From assembly GCF_030655615.1 (NCBI RefSeq), contig NZ_JAURVJ010000128.1:1-41069 (forward strand): DNA of 41,069 bases, written 5' to 3'. Below are positions 23,423 through 31,735 of this stretch, in pieces. A program made the translations under genes and the position numbers. The notes beneath the pieces are model-generated. The model made no database searches. It had not been told where the DNA came from and was given only the letters and a program-made list of their open reading frames with translations. Each line of letters begins with the position of its first letter. Position 1 is the first letter of the stretch. Origin of the DNA: Nocardioides sp. (GTDB lineage Bacteria; Actinomycetota; Actinomycetes; Propionibacteriales; Nocardioidaceae).

Positions 23423-23761
23423 ATGACCCTCAACCTCGTCCACACCGACCTCCTCACCACCGTCGCCGAGCTGCGCGACGTGGCGTCCACGCTCGAGGCC
23501 GAACGACGGCGCACCGACCTCGCCGTCGACGTGCTGCTCGACGGCGGCTGGTCGGGCCGCGCGGCCGCCGCCTACCTCGAGGGCTGGGAGGACTGGCGCA
23601 CCGGCTGCGACCAGGTGCTCGCCGCGCTCGCGTCGATGGCGGAGCTGATCGCGCTCGCGCGCGCCGACCAAGTCGAGAGGGACGAGCAGGCTGCGGCCGG
23701 GCTGCGCGCGCTGGCCGGCGACCTGCTGGCCAAGGTCGACGGCGGGATGCGCACGTCGTGA
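23423..23761 (+). CDS. WXG100-like small protein
   Basis: The 112-aa protein is a two-helix hairpin with a W-S-G turn (GGWSGRAAAAYLEGW) in the middle. It has the size and layout of WXG100/EsxA-like type VII secretion partners. It starts at ATG 23423, with GGGAG seven bases upstream. Its stop overlaps the next gene's GTG (GTGA), starting a coupled cassette of four genes. Helper proteins of this kind commonly co-secrete or chaperone large toxins in actinobacteria. No secretion machinery (EccC, EccD) is in the window, so the apparatus must be elsewhere. Confidence 0.78.
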   Translation: MTLNLVHTDLLTTVAELRDVASTLEAERRRTDLAVDVLLDGGWSGRAAAAYLEGWEDWRTGCDQVLAALASMAELIALARADQVERDEQAAAGLRALAGDLLAKVDGGMRTS

Positions 23762-24048
23762 CCGGGTACGCCGTCGACCTCGACCTGCTGCTCGACACGA
23801 TCGACGCCCTGGCCCGCTGCGAGGACGCGTGCGACGACGGTCTCGACCGTGTCGGTCTGCGCGTGCGGGCGCTCCACGACACCTGGTCCGGGCGGACCGC
23901 CGAGGCCCAGGCTTCCGCGCAGGCCGAGTGGGAGGCCGGATTCGCGCTGGTGCGCGAGGGCCTCGGCGACATGCGCCGCGCCGCGGCGACCGCCCGGGCC
24001 AACTACCTCGACGCGATCGACGCCAACGTGCGGATGTGGTCGCTGTGA
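23758..24048 (+). CDS. Second WXG100-like small protein
   Basis: The 96-aa protein is also a helical hairpin with W-S-G at the turn (LHDTWSGRTAEAQASAQAEW). The long second helix ends in VRMWSL. The GTG 23758 start overlaps the stop of the preceding WXG100-like gene, and its stop overlaps the toxin start (GTGA at 24045-24048). Heterodimer formation with the 112-aa partner and joint export with the toxin are inferred from the layout of ESX-like pairs. Confidence 0.77.
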   Translation: MTGYAVDLDLLLDTIDALARCEDACDDGLDRVGLRVRALHDTWSGRTAEAQASAQAEWEAGFALVREGLGDMRRAAATARANYLDAIDANVRMWSL

Positions 24049-25346
24049 CCCGCGTCGACGTCGACGGCGTCGGCTACACGCAGTGCTCCGCCCTGCTCGC
24101 CGACGCCAACCGGTGGGCGGCCGTGCACGTCGACACCCTGAGCTCGGCGCTCGCCGGGAGCGGTGCGATGGCGGGTGACTCGTCGTTCGCGAGCGAGTTC
24201 GCGGCGGCGTACGACGAGGCGGCGGCAGCCACCGTCGGGGCCTTCGACGACGTGGTCGGCGGACTCGGGTCGCTGTGCCGGATCGCGTACTGCTCCTTCG
24301 AGAACCACGAGCGCGCCGAGCGCTCCTCGATCGCCTCGACGATCGTGGTGTCCAGCGAGCCCTCGGCGATGGCCGACGTCCTCTACGAGTCCGCCTCGCC
24401 AGCCCCGCCGTCGTCGCTCGGCGGCGACGCGTCGTTCCTCCCCGGCTGGGCCAACGTGATCCTCGACCACATCGAGGGCTTCGTCTGGCCCGACGCCGAC
24501 GTCGACCGGCTCCGCTCGACCGCGAAGACCTGGCGCACCGCCGCCGCCCACCTCGACGACCTCGTCGACCTCTCCGGGCGCGCGATGCTCGAGCTCTTCC
24601 AGGAACGCTCGCCCGAGGTCCCGCTCGCCACCAACGCGATCGCCGGCCTCCGGATGGGCATCCGCGACCTCGCCGGCACCTGCGAGCAGCTCGCCACAGC
24701 GTGCGACGAGTACGCCGACGCCGTCGAGAAGCAGCGCGACCTCATCCTCGACCTCGTCAAGGACCTCATCCGCGACGCCGTCCTCATCGCCGCCGCCGGG
24801 TTCGTCCTCGGCCTCGTCACCGGCGGCAGCACCAACGCCGTCGCGGCCTGGATCAACTCGGGCAAGCTCGCCGCCGAGGTGCCGAAGTTCAAGGCGTTCG
24901 TCGAGACGTTGCGGTTGTACGCCGCCGGCGCGGCCAACGGGTTGCGCACGACGACGACGGCGGTCGCACAGGTGCAGATCAAGCTGAGCCGGTTCCGCAA
25001 CGCCGCGCCGATTCGGACATGGGGGCACTCGGCGGTGCTCGACGGGGGTGCGCTCCGGAGGCTCAGGAACACCATCAACAACCCCAAGCTGCTCGATCCC
25101 CACCTGTTCCGGGGGATGTCACGACGCGACGTACGCGAACTCGTCGAGCACTGGCCGTCGAGACCCTCCCGAGACGGTGTCGGGATGGTGTTCGACGACC
25201 CCATCAACAGGGGGCGGCAGATCAGGATCATGCAGGGATATGCGCGCGGCTCGCGACCCGACATCATCACGACCGGGGACTATGTCGTGGTGTCGCAGAA
25301 CGGACGTGCCGTCAAAGTCGCTCTCGAGGGGAATCCGACGCTGTGA
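24045..25346 (+). CDS. Polymorphic toxin, WXG/LXG-like N-terminus with a novel C-terminal domain
   Basis: The 433-aa protein is the effector of the cassette. Residues about 1-95 are helical. Residues 135-240 are a helical repeat-like body (FVWPDADVDRLRSTAKTWRTA), followed by a hydrophobic stretch at about 245-270. The C-terminal module (about 330-433) reads GGALRRLRNTINNPKLL, then DVRELVEHWPSRPSRDG, MVFDDPINRGRQIRIMQG and YVVVSQNGRAVKVALEGNP. That tip resembles small polymorphic-toxin tips with a QIR and NG-K motif but matches no toxin I can name, and the catalytic residues are unclear. Composition from about 25000 on is less GC-rich. The stop overlaps the next gene's GTG. Confidence 0.8.
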   Translation: MTRVDVDGVGYTQCSALLADANRWAAVHVDTLSSALAGSGAMAGDSSFASEFAAAYDEAAAATVGAFDDVVGGLGSLCRIAYCSFENHERAERSSIASTIVVSSEPSAMADVLYESASPAPPSSLGGDASFLPGWANVILDHIEGFVWPDADVDRLRSTAKTWRTAAAHLDDLVDLSGRAMLELFQERSPEVPLATNAIAGLRMGIRDLAGTCEQLATACDEYADAVEKQRDLILDLVKDLIRDAVLIAAAGFVLGLVTGGSTNAVAAWINSGKLAAEVPKFKAFVETLRLYAAGAANGLRTTTTAVAQVQIKLSRFRNAAPIRTWGHSAVLDGGALRRLRNTINNPKLLDPHLFRGMSRRDVRELVEHWPSRPSRDGVGMVFDDPINRGRQIRIMQGYARGSRPDIITTGDYVVVSQNGRAVKVALEGNPTL

Positions 25347-25663
25347 ACACATCGACTTTGCTAGAGGACTTCCTCAGCGAGATCCAAGAGACGCTCGAGT
25401 CCGAGGGCGTGATCCTGGTTGGTCACTTCGTCTGGATCCTGCGGGGCATGGAGCGCGGACTCAACACGTCCGAGATGCTGCAGCTCAGCGGTGAGGCCTA
25501 CTCGGTCGTGCGTCAGCGCTACGACGTGCAGCTGATGTGGACCGATTGGCCGATGAACCTCGACACAGCGAGGTCCGCCGACGATTCGACGCCGTTGGGG
25601 TTCGATCTCGACCCCGACGGGTCGCTCGTCGAACCCCTGCTCTGCTTGGTGCTCCAGGTCTGA
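25343..25663 (+). CDS. Putative immunity protein for the toxin upstream
   Basis: The 106-aa acidic cytoplasmic protein begins at GTG 25343, inside the toxin's stop codon, so it is made with the toxin. No membrane helix or family motif is visible. It contains GVILVGHFVWILRGMERGLN and ends with a hydrophobic LCLVLQV. Its DNA has more A+T and rare codons (CTA, TTG) than neighbours, which fits a recently swapped toxin/immunity module. The role is inferred from position, size and acidity. Confidence 0.7.
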   Translation: MNTSTLLEDFLSEIQETLESEGVILVGHFVWILRGMERGLNTSEMLQLSGEAYSVVRQRYDVQLMWTDWPMNLDTARSADDSTPLGFDLDPDGSLVEPLLCLVLQV

Positions 25664-25706
25664 GACCGCCTGCTGGGCCCACCGACGTGGCTCAGCCGAC
25701 GAAGCA

Positions 25707-25746
25707 CGGAGGCCGTGGCGCGCTGTCGTTCGCGCCACGGCCTCCG
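25707..25746. terminator. Perfect 16-bp stem, bidirectional terminator
   Basis: CGGAGGCCGTGGCGCG at 25707-25722 pairs perfectly with CGCGCCACGGCCTCCG at 25731-25746, leaving an eight-base loop (CTGTCGTT). It lies between the immunity gene and the convergent sortase-domain gene and can end transcription from both sides. The remaining bases of this 157-bp gap show nothing else. Confidence 0.75.
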
Positions 25747-25819
25747 CTGTCCCACTTCGCCACGACCTCTACATCGGGCCCCGTGGGCGCCGACTTGAGG
25801 GATGTGGGCAGGGTTCTTC

Positions 25820-28129
25820 TCAGCCCACCCGCACGGCCGTCACCACGAGGTTGTCGACGAAGTAGACCCTGCCGTCCGGGGTGCGTCGCAGGCCCGTGCA
25901 GGTGACCAGGTGGACGACGCGTCTGCCGTCGGTGCGGAAGAGGTCAGCCGGCAGGCCGCGGGTCCGGGCGAAGCGACGTACGGCGCGCACCTCGTAGCGC
26001 TCGGTGCCGCTGGCGGCGGACCAGCGGACGACGTCGCCGCGGCGTACGTCGCGCAGGGCACCGAGGCCTCCGGGCCGGTCGGAGACGTGACCGGACAGGA
26101 CGCTCGAGCCCACCAGGTCGCCGTGGGCGGCAGTGGTGCGGAGCCAGCCGATGCGGTCACGACGGTTCGGGACGGCCATGGCGCCGTGGTCGAGCCCGAC
26201 CGACGCGACCGCCACGCGGACACCGACGCGCGGGACGGTCAGGGTCGCCCCGTTCGTGCGGGCGCCCCGCCCGGCCGGAGCGCGGTAGTCGCTGTGGAGC
26301 CAGCGGGGCTCGGCCCGGCGCTGCGGGACGTACGGCGACGGGTCGGGGGCCGAGCGCACGACTGGCGCCCGGGGCGGGCGGCCCAGGGTCGAGCGGCCGG
26401 ACGGCACCTCGGGCACCACCTGCGTGACGGGCCGCGTCACGAGCGAGGTCTCGACGGCCAGGCCGGGCGCTGACGACGCGGCCGTGGTGGTCGCGGAGGC
26501 GAGGACCTCCTGGCTGTAGGTGTAGCAGCCCGGCGCGCGCAGGAGCACCGACGGCGTGCTGAAGGAGCCGCTGCCCGTCACGACCATCTGGCCCGACGCC
26601 GCGACGGCGGCGCGCGACCAGCGCAGGCCGGCGCACGACAGGTTGCGACGCGGGGCGAGTGGTCCGTGCAGCCGCCAGCGCAGCTCGACGGTGTCGTCGG
26701 GCGCGAGCCCGCTCAGCCGCACGGTGTCGAAGATCCGCGCGCCGACCAGCGCTCGCTGGTCGGAGACGACGGTGGCGACGGCGGGAGTGCGCGGCACGAC
26801 CTCGGTCGTCTCCTCCGCCAGCCCGCACGGAGTGCTGACCGGCAGCGTGTCGACGTCGCGCGGCAGCCGCTGGACCCAGGTGTAGTGACCGACGGCGGGT
26901 ACGACGACCGCTGGGGTCTCGTAGGTGCCGTCGGACGTGACGCGCGAGGTCACCCGTCCCGCCAGGGTGGCCGAGGTGCAGTCGTCCGGACCCGGCGCAG
27001 CGGCGAACGGGCCGTGCAGCTCGGCGACGACGGTGCCGACGTACCCCGGAGGCAGCCCGGTCACGGTGACCGCGTCGCGGACCGAGGACCCCGGCACGAC
27101 CACGGGTGCCGACGTACGGGTGCTGATCACGGGCTGGGCCTGCTTGATCCGCGAGGTGGCCGCGACCGCAGCCACCGTGGTGTTGGACTGGGCGATCCAT
27201 CCGCGTTGCACACCGGCCGGGCGGGCCGTGGCGCCGCCGTGGGTCGACCAGCCGCGCTGCCGGTAGAGCACGCCGTCGGACGCCGGACCCGTCGCCCGGG
27301 CCACGACCCGGAAGCGACCCACGTCGGTCGGGCGCACCTGGACGACCGCACCGCGTCGGCTCGTGACCACGGGACGTGGGCACGTCACCGGACCCGTGCA
27401 CGCGAAGCGCACGCGGGCGTCCGGCACCGGTCGCCCGGCAGCCGAAGTGACCGAGAGCCGGTAGTCGCGCACCTGGCCCAGCCGTACCGGCCCCGGGCCG
27501 ACCCGCTGGAACGTCAACCGCCAGGGACCCCGCAGCCGCGAGGCCTCGCGCCACATCGACCGGGCCAGCCGCATGACGGCCGCGTCGAGGCCACCGGCCG
27601 GCGGGCGTACACGCTCGCCGACGATCAGCCCGGACGGGTAGACCGTCAGGCCGCCCGGACGCACCCCGTCGCCCATCACCTCGCGCACGACCAGCGCGAT
27701 CGCGGCGTCGCGGTCGTCGCTGCCGGTCGAGCCGTGCCCGGCCCACGTCGAGATCACGTAGTTGAGCGCGGCGACCTCGGGGTCACCGACCCGGCGTCCG
27801 AGCTGGTTGACCAGCCGCTCGGTCGACACCCGCTCGGCCCGCCGCGGGAGCCGCGAGTCGTAGAGGAAGTCGATGCAGAAGAAGACCCGGCCGTCGGGCG
27901 CGCGGTAGGTGCCGATCCAGGTGAGCCCGCTGTCGCGGGCGGTCCGGTAGCGGAGGCAGGCGCCGTTGACGAGGTTGGGGTCGATGCGCCGGCAGGTGTC
28001 CTTGGCGACGCGGGTCGCGGCCTCGGCCGGTGGCGCGCCTCCGGGAGGTACGACGACGAGCGCGAGCACTCCGAGGACGAGCGCGAGCACGGTGAGGACG
28101 GCGGGCAGGAGGCGGATCCGAGATGTCAT
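25820..28129 (-). CDS. Large exported protein with C-terminal sortase domain (class E/F-like)
   Basis: This 769-aa protein has a signal peptide (about 1-38). An N-terminal domain (about 45-155) resembles thioester (TED) adhesin domains, with RVFFCIDFLYDSRLP (Cys85), but lacks a Gln in the DAAIALVVREV segment where the thioester partner should be. Ig-like beta segments occupy about 190-600. A C-terminal sortase domain (about 625-769) has LSGHV (His681), HLVTCTGL (Cys744) and an Arg near 754 in PDGRVYF. Sortases normally are short, membrane-anchored transpeptidases; fusion to surface-type domains is unusual. The ATG at 28129 gives the signal peptide. A Pro/Arg-rich linker sits before the catalytic part. 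Confidence 0.82.
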   Translation of the reverse strand: MTSRIRLLPAVLTVLALVLGVLALVVVPPGGAPPAEAATRVAKDTCRRIDPNLVNGACLRYRTARDSGLTWIGTYRAPDGRVFFCIDFLYDSRLPRRAERVSTERLVNQLGRRVGDPEVAALNYVISTWAGHGSTGSDDRDAAIALVVREVMGDGVRPGGLTVYPSGLIVGERVRPPAGGLDAAVMRLARSMWREASRLRGPWRLTFQRVGPGPVRLGQVRDYRLSVTSAAGRPVPDARVRFACTGPVTCPRPVVTSRRGAVVQVRPTDVGRFRVVARATGPASDGVLYRQRGWSTHGGATARPAGVQRGWIAQSNTTVAAVAATSRIKQAQPVISTRTSAPVVVPGSSVRDAVTVTGLPPGYVGTVVAELHGPFAAAPGPDDCTSATLAGRVTSRVTSDGTYETPAVVVPAVGHYTWVQRLPRDVDTLPVSTPCGLAEETTEVVPRTPAVATVVSDQRALVGARIFDTVRLSGLAPDDTVELRWRLHGPLAPRRNLSCAGLRWSRAAVAASGQMVVTGSGSFSTPSVLLRAPGCYTYSQEVLASATTTAASSAPGLAVETSLVTRPVTQVVPEVPSGRSTLGRPPRAPVVRSAPDPSPYVPQRRAEPRWLHSDYRAPAGRGARTNGATLTVPRVGVRVAVASVGLDHGAMAVPNRRDRIGWLRTTAAHGDLVGSSVLSGHVSDRPGGLGALRDVRRGDVVRWSAASGTERYEVRAVRRFARTRGLPADLFRTDGRRVVHLVTCTGLRRTPDGRVYFVDNLVVTAVRVG

Positions 28130-28223
28130 GCCGCAGACCGTCACCGACGGGCAACGCGCCCACAACCGGAACTCTCGAGCCTGTGGATGGGAGCGTGGAC
28201 GAGCTGCTCGTTCCGCGCACCGC

Positions 28224-28229
28224 TACCTT
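28224..28229 (+). promoter_or_regulatory. TACCTT -10 box for leaderless start at 28237
   Basis: TACCTT ends seven bases before ATG 28237, the same geometry as the boxes before 12163 and 15980. It decides the ATG over the GTG at 28195. Inferred. Confidence 0.4.
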
Positions 28230-28236
28230 GGCGCGC

Positions 28237-29685
28237 ATGTCCGGACTCGCCGTCGCAGCGCCCAGCGAGGTGGCCGCCGACGCCGCCGAGCAGGTCGCGC
28301 TGGCCGGCGGGAACGCCGTCGACGCGGCGCTCGCGGCCGCCCTCGTGGCAATGGTCAACGAGGTCGGGATCGTGTCCCTCAGCTCCGGTGGCTTCGTCAC
28401 GGTGCAGCCCGCCGGCCAGGCCCTCGCCTACACCGTCGACGGCTGGATGGACGTGCCCGGCCGCGGCCGGTCCGACGACGAGCGACGGGCGGGCCGGTCC
28501 TGGGACGTCACGACCGAGTACGGCGGGGGCGTCGAGGTCACGATCGGGCCCGGGTCAGTGGCGACCCACGGGTCGGTGGCCGCCTTCGGCGAGGCGCACG
28601 CGCGCGACGGCCTGCTGCCGTGGCGCGAGGTCGTCGCCCCTGCGATCGCGGTCGCGCGCGACGGGTTCCGGCTCGGGTCAGCGACGCGGTTCTACCTCGA
28701 CTACGTGCGTGACGACATCTTTGGCTGGGACGACGCCAGCCGGGCCGCACTCGCGGGCGTCGACGGCGAGCTCGTCACCGAGCCGGTCGTCGTGGCCGGC
28801 CTGGCGGACTCGCTCGAGCAGATCGCGTCCGACCCGCGGGCCCTGCACGAGGGCGACCTCGCCGACGCGATCAGCCGCGACGTCCTCGAGCGCGGCGGCC
28901 TGCTCGGCCCGGCCGACCTGGCGACGTACCGCCCCGTCGTGCGACCGGCCCTGCGCTCCCGCCTCGGGCCCTGGACTCTCGCGACGACCCCGCCTCCCTC
29001 CGTCGGCGGCGTGGTCGTCAGCGCGATCCTGCGGCTCCTCGACGGCTGGTCGCCCGGGGACTCCGACGCCGCGGCGCGGCTCGTCGACGCCCAGCGGCGG
29101 GTGCTCGGCCACCGGCTCGACGTCCTGGACCACAGCACCGACCTCGAGGCCGACGCGGCGACCTACCTGCAGGTGCTCGAGTCAGGCTCGACCGCCCACG
29201 TCTCGGCCGTCGACGCCAGCGGGCTCGCCTGCTCGGTCACGGTGTCGTCGGGCTACGGCTCGGGGATGATCGCCCGCGGCACCGGCATCTGGCTCAACAA
29301 CTGCCTCGGCGAGCAGGAGCTCAACCCGCGCGGCCCCCACGGCGCGGCCCCCGGGACCCGGCTGCTCTCCAACATGGCCCCCACCGTCGCCCGCCACGAC
29401 GACGGCTCCACCCTGGCGATCGGCTCCCCCGGGGCCGACCGGATCACCACGGCGATCACCCAGGTGCTGGCGAGGTACGCCGCCGGCGCCGGGCTCCAGG
29501 AGGCCGTCCACCACCCGCGGGTCCACGTGCACCGCGCCGGCCGCCCGGACGAGGTCGTCCGCGAGGAGACCGAGCCGACCATGTACTTCGGCGGGGTCGG
29601 TGCGGCCCTGGTGGGGGCGGACGGGCACCTCGTGGCGGCGGCCGACCCCCGCCGCGAAGGCGCGGTGCGCCTGGTGGGCCGGTAG
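28237..29685 (+). CDS. Gamma-glutamyltransferase family protein (Ntn hydrolase)
   Basis: The 482-aa protein matches the GGT family. It has an N-terminal GGNAVDAALAAALVAMVNEVG block, GPGSVATHGSVAAF, the catalytic Thr likely at 319 in GSTAHVSAVDASG, GSGM near 341, WLNN at 352-355, and LLSNMAPTV and GSPGADRI later. GGTs split or transfer the gamma-glutamyl group of glutathione-type peptides; in organisms without glutathione the substrate may be another gamma-glutamyl compound. Typical secreted GGTs have a signal peptide, and none is seen here, so this copy would act in the cytoplasm. The window also has a YbdK-type ligase that could make gamma-glutamyl compounds. Confidence 0.86.
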   Translation: MSGLAVAAPSEVAADAAEQVALAGGNAVDAALAAALVAMVNEVGIVSLSSGGFVTVQPAGQALAYTVDGWMDVPGRGRSDDERRAGRSWDVTTEYGGGVEVTIGPGSVATHGSVAAFGEAHARDGLLPWREVVAPAIAVARDGFRLGSATRFYLDYVRDDIFGWDDASRAALAGVDGELVTEPVVVAGLADSLEQIASDPRALHEGDLADAISRDVLERGGLLGPADLATYRPVVRPALRSRLGPWTLATTPPPSVGGVVVSAILRLLDGWSPGDSDAAARLVDAQRRVLGHRLDVLDHSTDLEADAATYLQVLESGSTAHVSAVDASGLACSVTVSSGYGSGMIARGTGIWLNNCLGEQELNPRGPHGAAPGTRLLSNMAPTVARHDDGSTLAIGSPGADRITTAITQVLARYAAGAGLQEAVHHPRVHVHRAGRPDEVVREETEPTMYFGGVGAALVGADGHLVAAADPRREGAVRLVGR

Positions 29686-29755
29686 GCTGACGAGGACGGA
29701 CCCGCGTGGAGGCCGCACGCCCACGTGTGACCCATGCAGTCCAGGACCGGGACCC

Positions 29756-30367
29756 ATGACTGTCACCTCTCCGCACTGGCGCGCTCCGGACCCCACCGAG
29801 CTGGACGAGCAGGGCGAGCCCGGCGACCCCGTCGCCGTCGACCAGGCGGAGGCGGAGGCCCTCTGGGCCGCCCGCGCCCCGCAGATCCTGACCGAGGTGG
29901 CCTCGGCCTACCAGGGCCTGATCACCCACACCGACCTCGCCGCCCGGCTGCAGGCCGACACCGGTGTGCACACCCGCAGCAACCCGCAGACGTGGCTCGG
30001 CCGCGTGCTCGCCGTCTCGTCGGCCGACGACGTGGCGCAGGGCCGCCCGCCCCTCACCTCGCTGGTCGTCCACCGCGTCAACGGCACCGTCGGCGCCCCC
30101 TACGACGAGGTCCTCCGCGTCACCGGCCAGGACCCCATCGAGGACGAGGTCGAGCGCGAGCGCCACGCCGCCGAGGCCCGGATGGAGTGCTACCGCTGGG
30201 CCAACGCCACGCTGCCGGCCGACGGCGGTCACTCCGCGCTGTCGCCGCGCTACGACATGGTGCTGACCCGCGGTCGCCGCAAGGCGCGCCAGGAGGCCGA
30301 GCCGGACGTGTGCCCGACCTGCTTCATGGCGATCCCGCCCACCGGCGTCTGCGACAACTGCGGCTGA
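29756..30367 (+). CDS. Hypothetical protein with C-terminal zinc ribbon
   Basis: This 203-aa acidic protein ends with a four-cysteine ribbon (C186-x2-C189 and C199-x2-C202 in CPTCFMAIPPTGVCDNC). The middle is helical, with EALWAARAPQILTEVASAYQG and an Arg/Glu-rich segment (EDEVERERHAAEARMECYRW). The first 30 residues are Asp/Glu/Pro-rich and probably disordered. No membrane segment is present. The ATG at 29756 has GGGA upstream. It follows the GGT gene by 70 bp on the same strand and converges with the TY-Chap-like gene. A role in nucleic-acid or protein binding is possible; the family is not recognised. Confidence 0.75.
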   Translation: MTVTSPHWRAPDPTELDEQGEPGDPVAVDQAEAEALWAARAPQILTEVASAYQGLITHTDLAARLQADTGVHTRSNPQTWLGRVLAVSSADDVAQGRPPLTSLVVHRVNGTVGAPYDEVLRVTGQDPIEDEVERERHAAEARMECYRWANATLPADGGHSALSPRYDMVLTRGRRKARQEAEPDVCPTCFMAIPPTGVCDNCG

Positions 30368-30396
30368 CCTGACACCGGCGGGTCCGGTCCGGCACG

Positions 30397-31656
30397 TCAC
30401 GCCGGCCAGCCCAGGTCGAGCGAGTCCTCCCCCACCTCCTCGTCGTCGAGGAGCGTGGCCTGGACCGTGCGCGGCTTGGGCGGCAGCGGCACCGGCCGCG
30501 GCTCGCCGTCGGACACCAGCCGCAGGGCCTTGCGCAGGGCGGTCAGGACGTCGTCGACGTCGTGGCCGTCGCAGTGCTGTCGGCCGGTGCGGATGCGCAC
30601 GATCTGGCGGATGATCTCGGCCCGGTCGTGGTCGAAGAGCCCGGCCACCGTCGCGGCCCGCGGCCGACCGAGGTGACACAGCTCGAGCAGCCCGGTCATC
30701 GCGAGGTCGGCCTCGTCGATCTCACCCTCTCCCCCGCCCGGGTCGTCACCCGTGGCAGGTCCGTCAAGCAGGTCACGCACCCGCCGCCCGCCGACCCGCG
30801 CCACGAGGTCGCCCGCGATCGCGTCGACCTCGTCGACGAACCGGTGCACGACCTGGCGCAGCAGGTGGGCGGAGAACGGCGCCGCCACCATCTCGTAGCG
30901 CATCATCACGCGGTCGTCGGCCAGGACGACCTTCCACAGCGGCAGGTCGCGGTTGAGCAGCCCCAGCTCGAGCGGGAGCCGTCCGAGGTCGTCGGGATCG
31001 AGCACGATCTCGGCGAACACCTCGACCGCGGGCCGGTAGGCCAGCACCCGCACGTAGGCCAGGCTCCGCCCGGCGATGATGGGGATGTCGCCGTCGTCGT
31101 CGTGCTTGAGGTCGGGAAAGACGACCCGCATCGCGTCGTCGACCATCACCTGCAGGTCGTCGGAGCCGATCGGGAAGGCGACCGCGTCGTACGCACCCTC
31201 GGCACCCGGCTCCGGATCAGACGGCAGCACGTGGTCGGAGTCGACCTCGAGCCCGTCCGCCACCAGGAAGACCGGGTGCGGGACGGCGTAGACCTCGCGC
31301 AGGGTGCGGACCAGGAGCACCGCGACCCGGTCGGCCTCGCGACGCTCGGCGTCGTCGTGGAAGATGGTCCACCCGGCCTCGTCGACCGGTTCCTGCCACC
31401 CCAGGGCCACGAGCTGCCCCTCCTGCTCGCCGTCCAGCGCGACCGACGCCTCGAGGTGCACCCACTCCCCGTCGTAGGCGCAGAGCCGGACGTGGGGCGA
31501 GGCACGCGCATCGCCGTCGTCCGCAGCCACCGCATCGGCGTAGTCCACCACCAGCACGTCGTCGTCGACCATCGCCGCCACGTGGTCGGCCAGCCGCACG
31601 CGGAACGCCGTCCACGCCGCCTCCGTCATGACCGTCAGGTCCTGCTCATGACTCAT
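30397..31656 (-). CDS. TY-Chap/YbjN-like (type III secretion chaperone-fold) protein
   Basis: The 419-aa acidic protein has an N-terminal alpha/beta unit (about 15-125) with VRLCAYDGEWVHLEASVALD and LVALGWQEPVDEAGWTIF, followed by VAVLLVRTLREVYAVPHPVFL. This pattern resembles the TY-Chap/YbjN chaperone-like fold. A second related unit follows (about 180-270), then a helical part ending LLDDEEVGEDSLDLGWPA. GGGGAGGG lies just before the ATG at 31656. In actinobacteria such proteins are linked to conflict and protein-complex systems, but the function here is unknown. It lies downstream of the phosphatase gene on the same strand, with an 79-bp gap. Confidence 0.65.
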   Translation of the reverse strand: MSHEQDLTVMTEAAWTAFRVRLADHVAAMVDDDVLVVDYADAVAADDGDARASPHVRLCAYDGEWVHLEASVALDGEQEGQLVALGWQEPVDEAGWTIFHDDAERREADRVAVLLVRTLREVYAVPHPVFLVADGLEVDSDHVLPSDPEPGAEGAYDAVAFPIGSDDLQVMVDDAMRVVFPDLKHDDDGDIPIIAGRSLAYVRVLAYRPAVEVFAEIVLDPDDLGRLPLELGLLNRDLPLWKVVLADDRVMMRYEMVAAPFSAHLLRQVVHRFVDEVDAIAGDLVARVGGRRVRDLLDGPATGDDPGGGEGEIDEADLAMTGLLELCHLGRPRAATVAGLFDHDRAEIIRQIVRIRTGRQHCDGHDVDDVLTALRKALRLVSDGEPRPVPLPPKPRTVQATLLDDEEVGEDSLDLGWPA

Positions 31657-31735
31657 GCACCCTCCCCGTCCTCGACGATCTCCCGAGCCCTCGTGGAGGA
31701 CGGTAGACGCGACCACCGACAGTTCTGGTGAACGC

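Noticed and set aside
23423..25663. Possible complete type VII secretion locus
   Set aside because: Only WXG100-like and effector genes are present; no EccB/C/D/E or mycosin gene is in the window.
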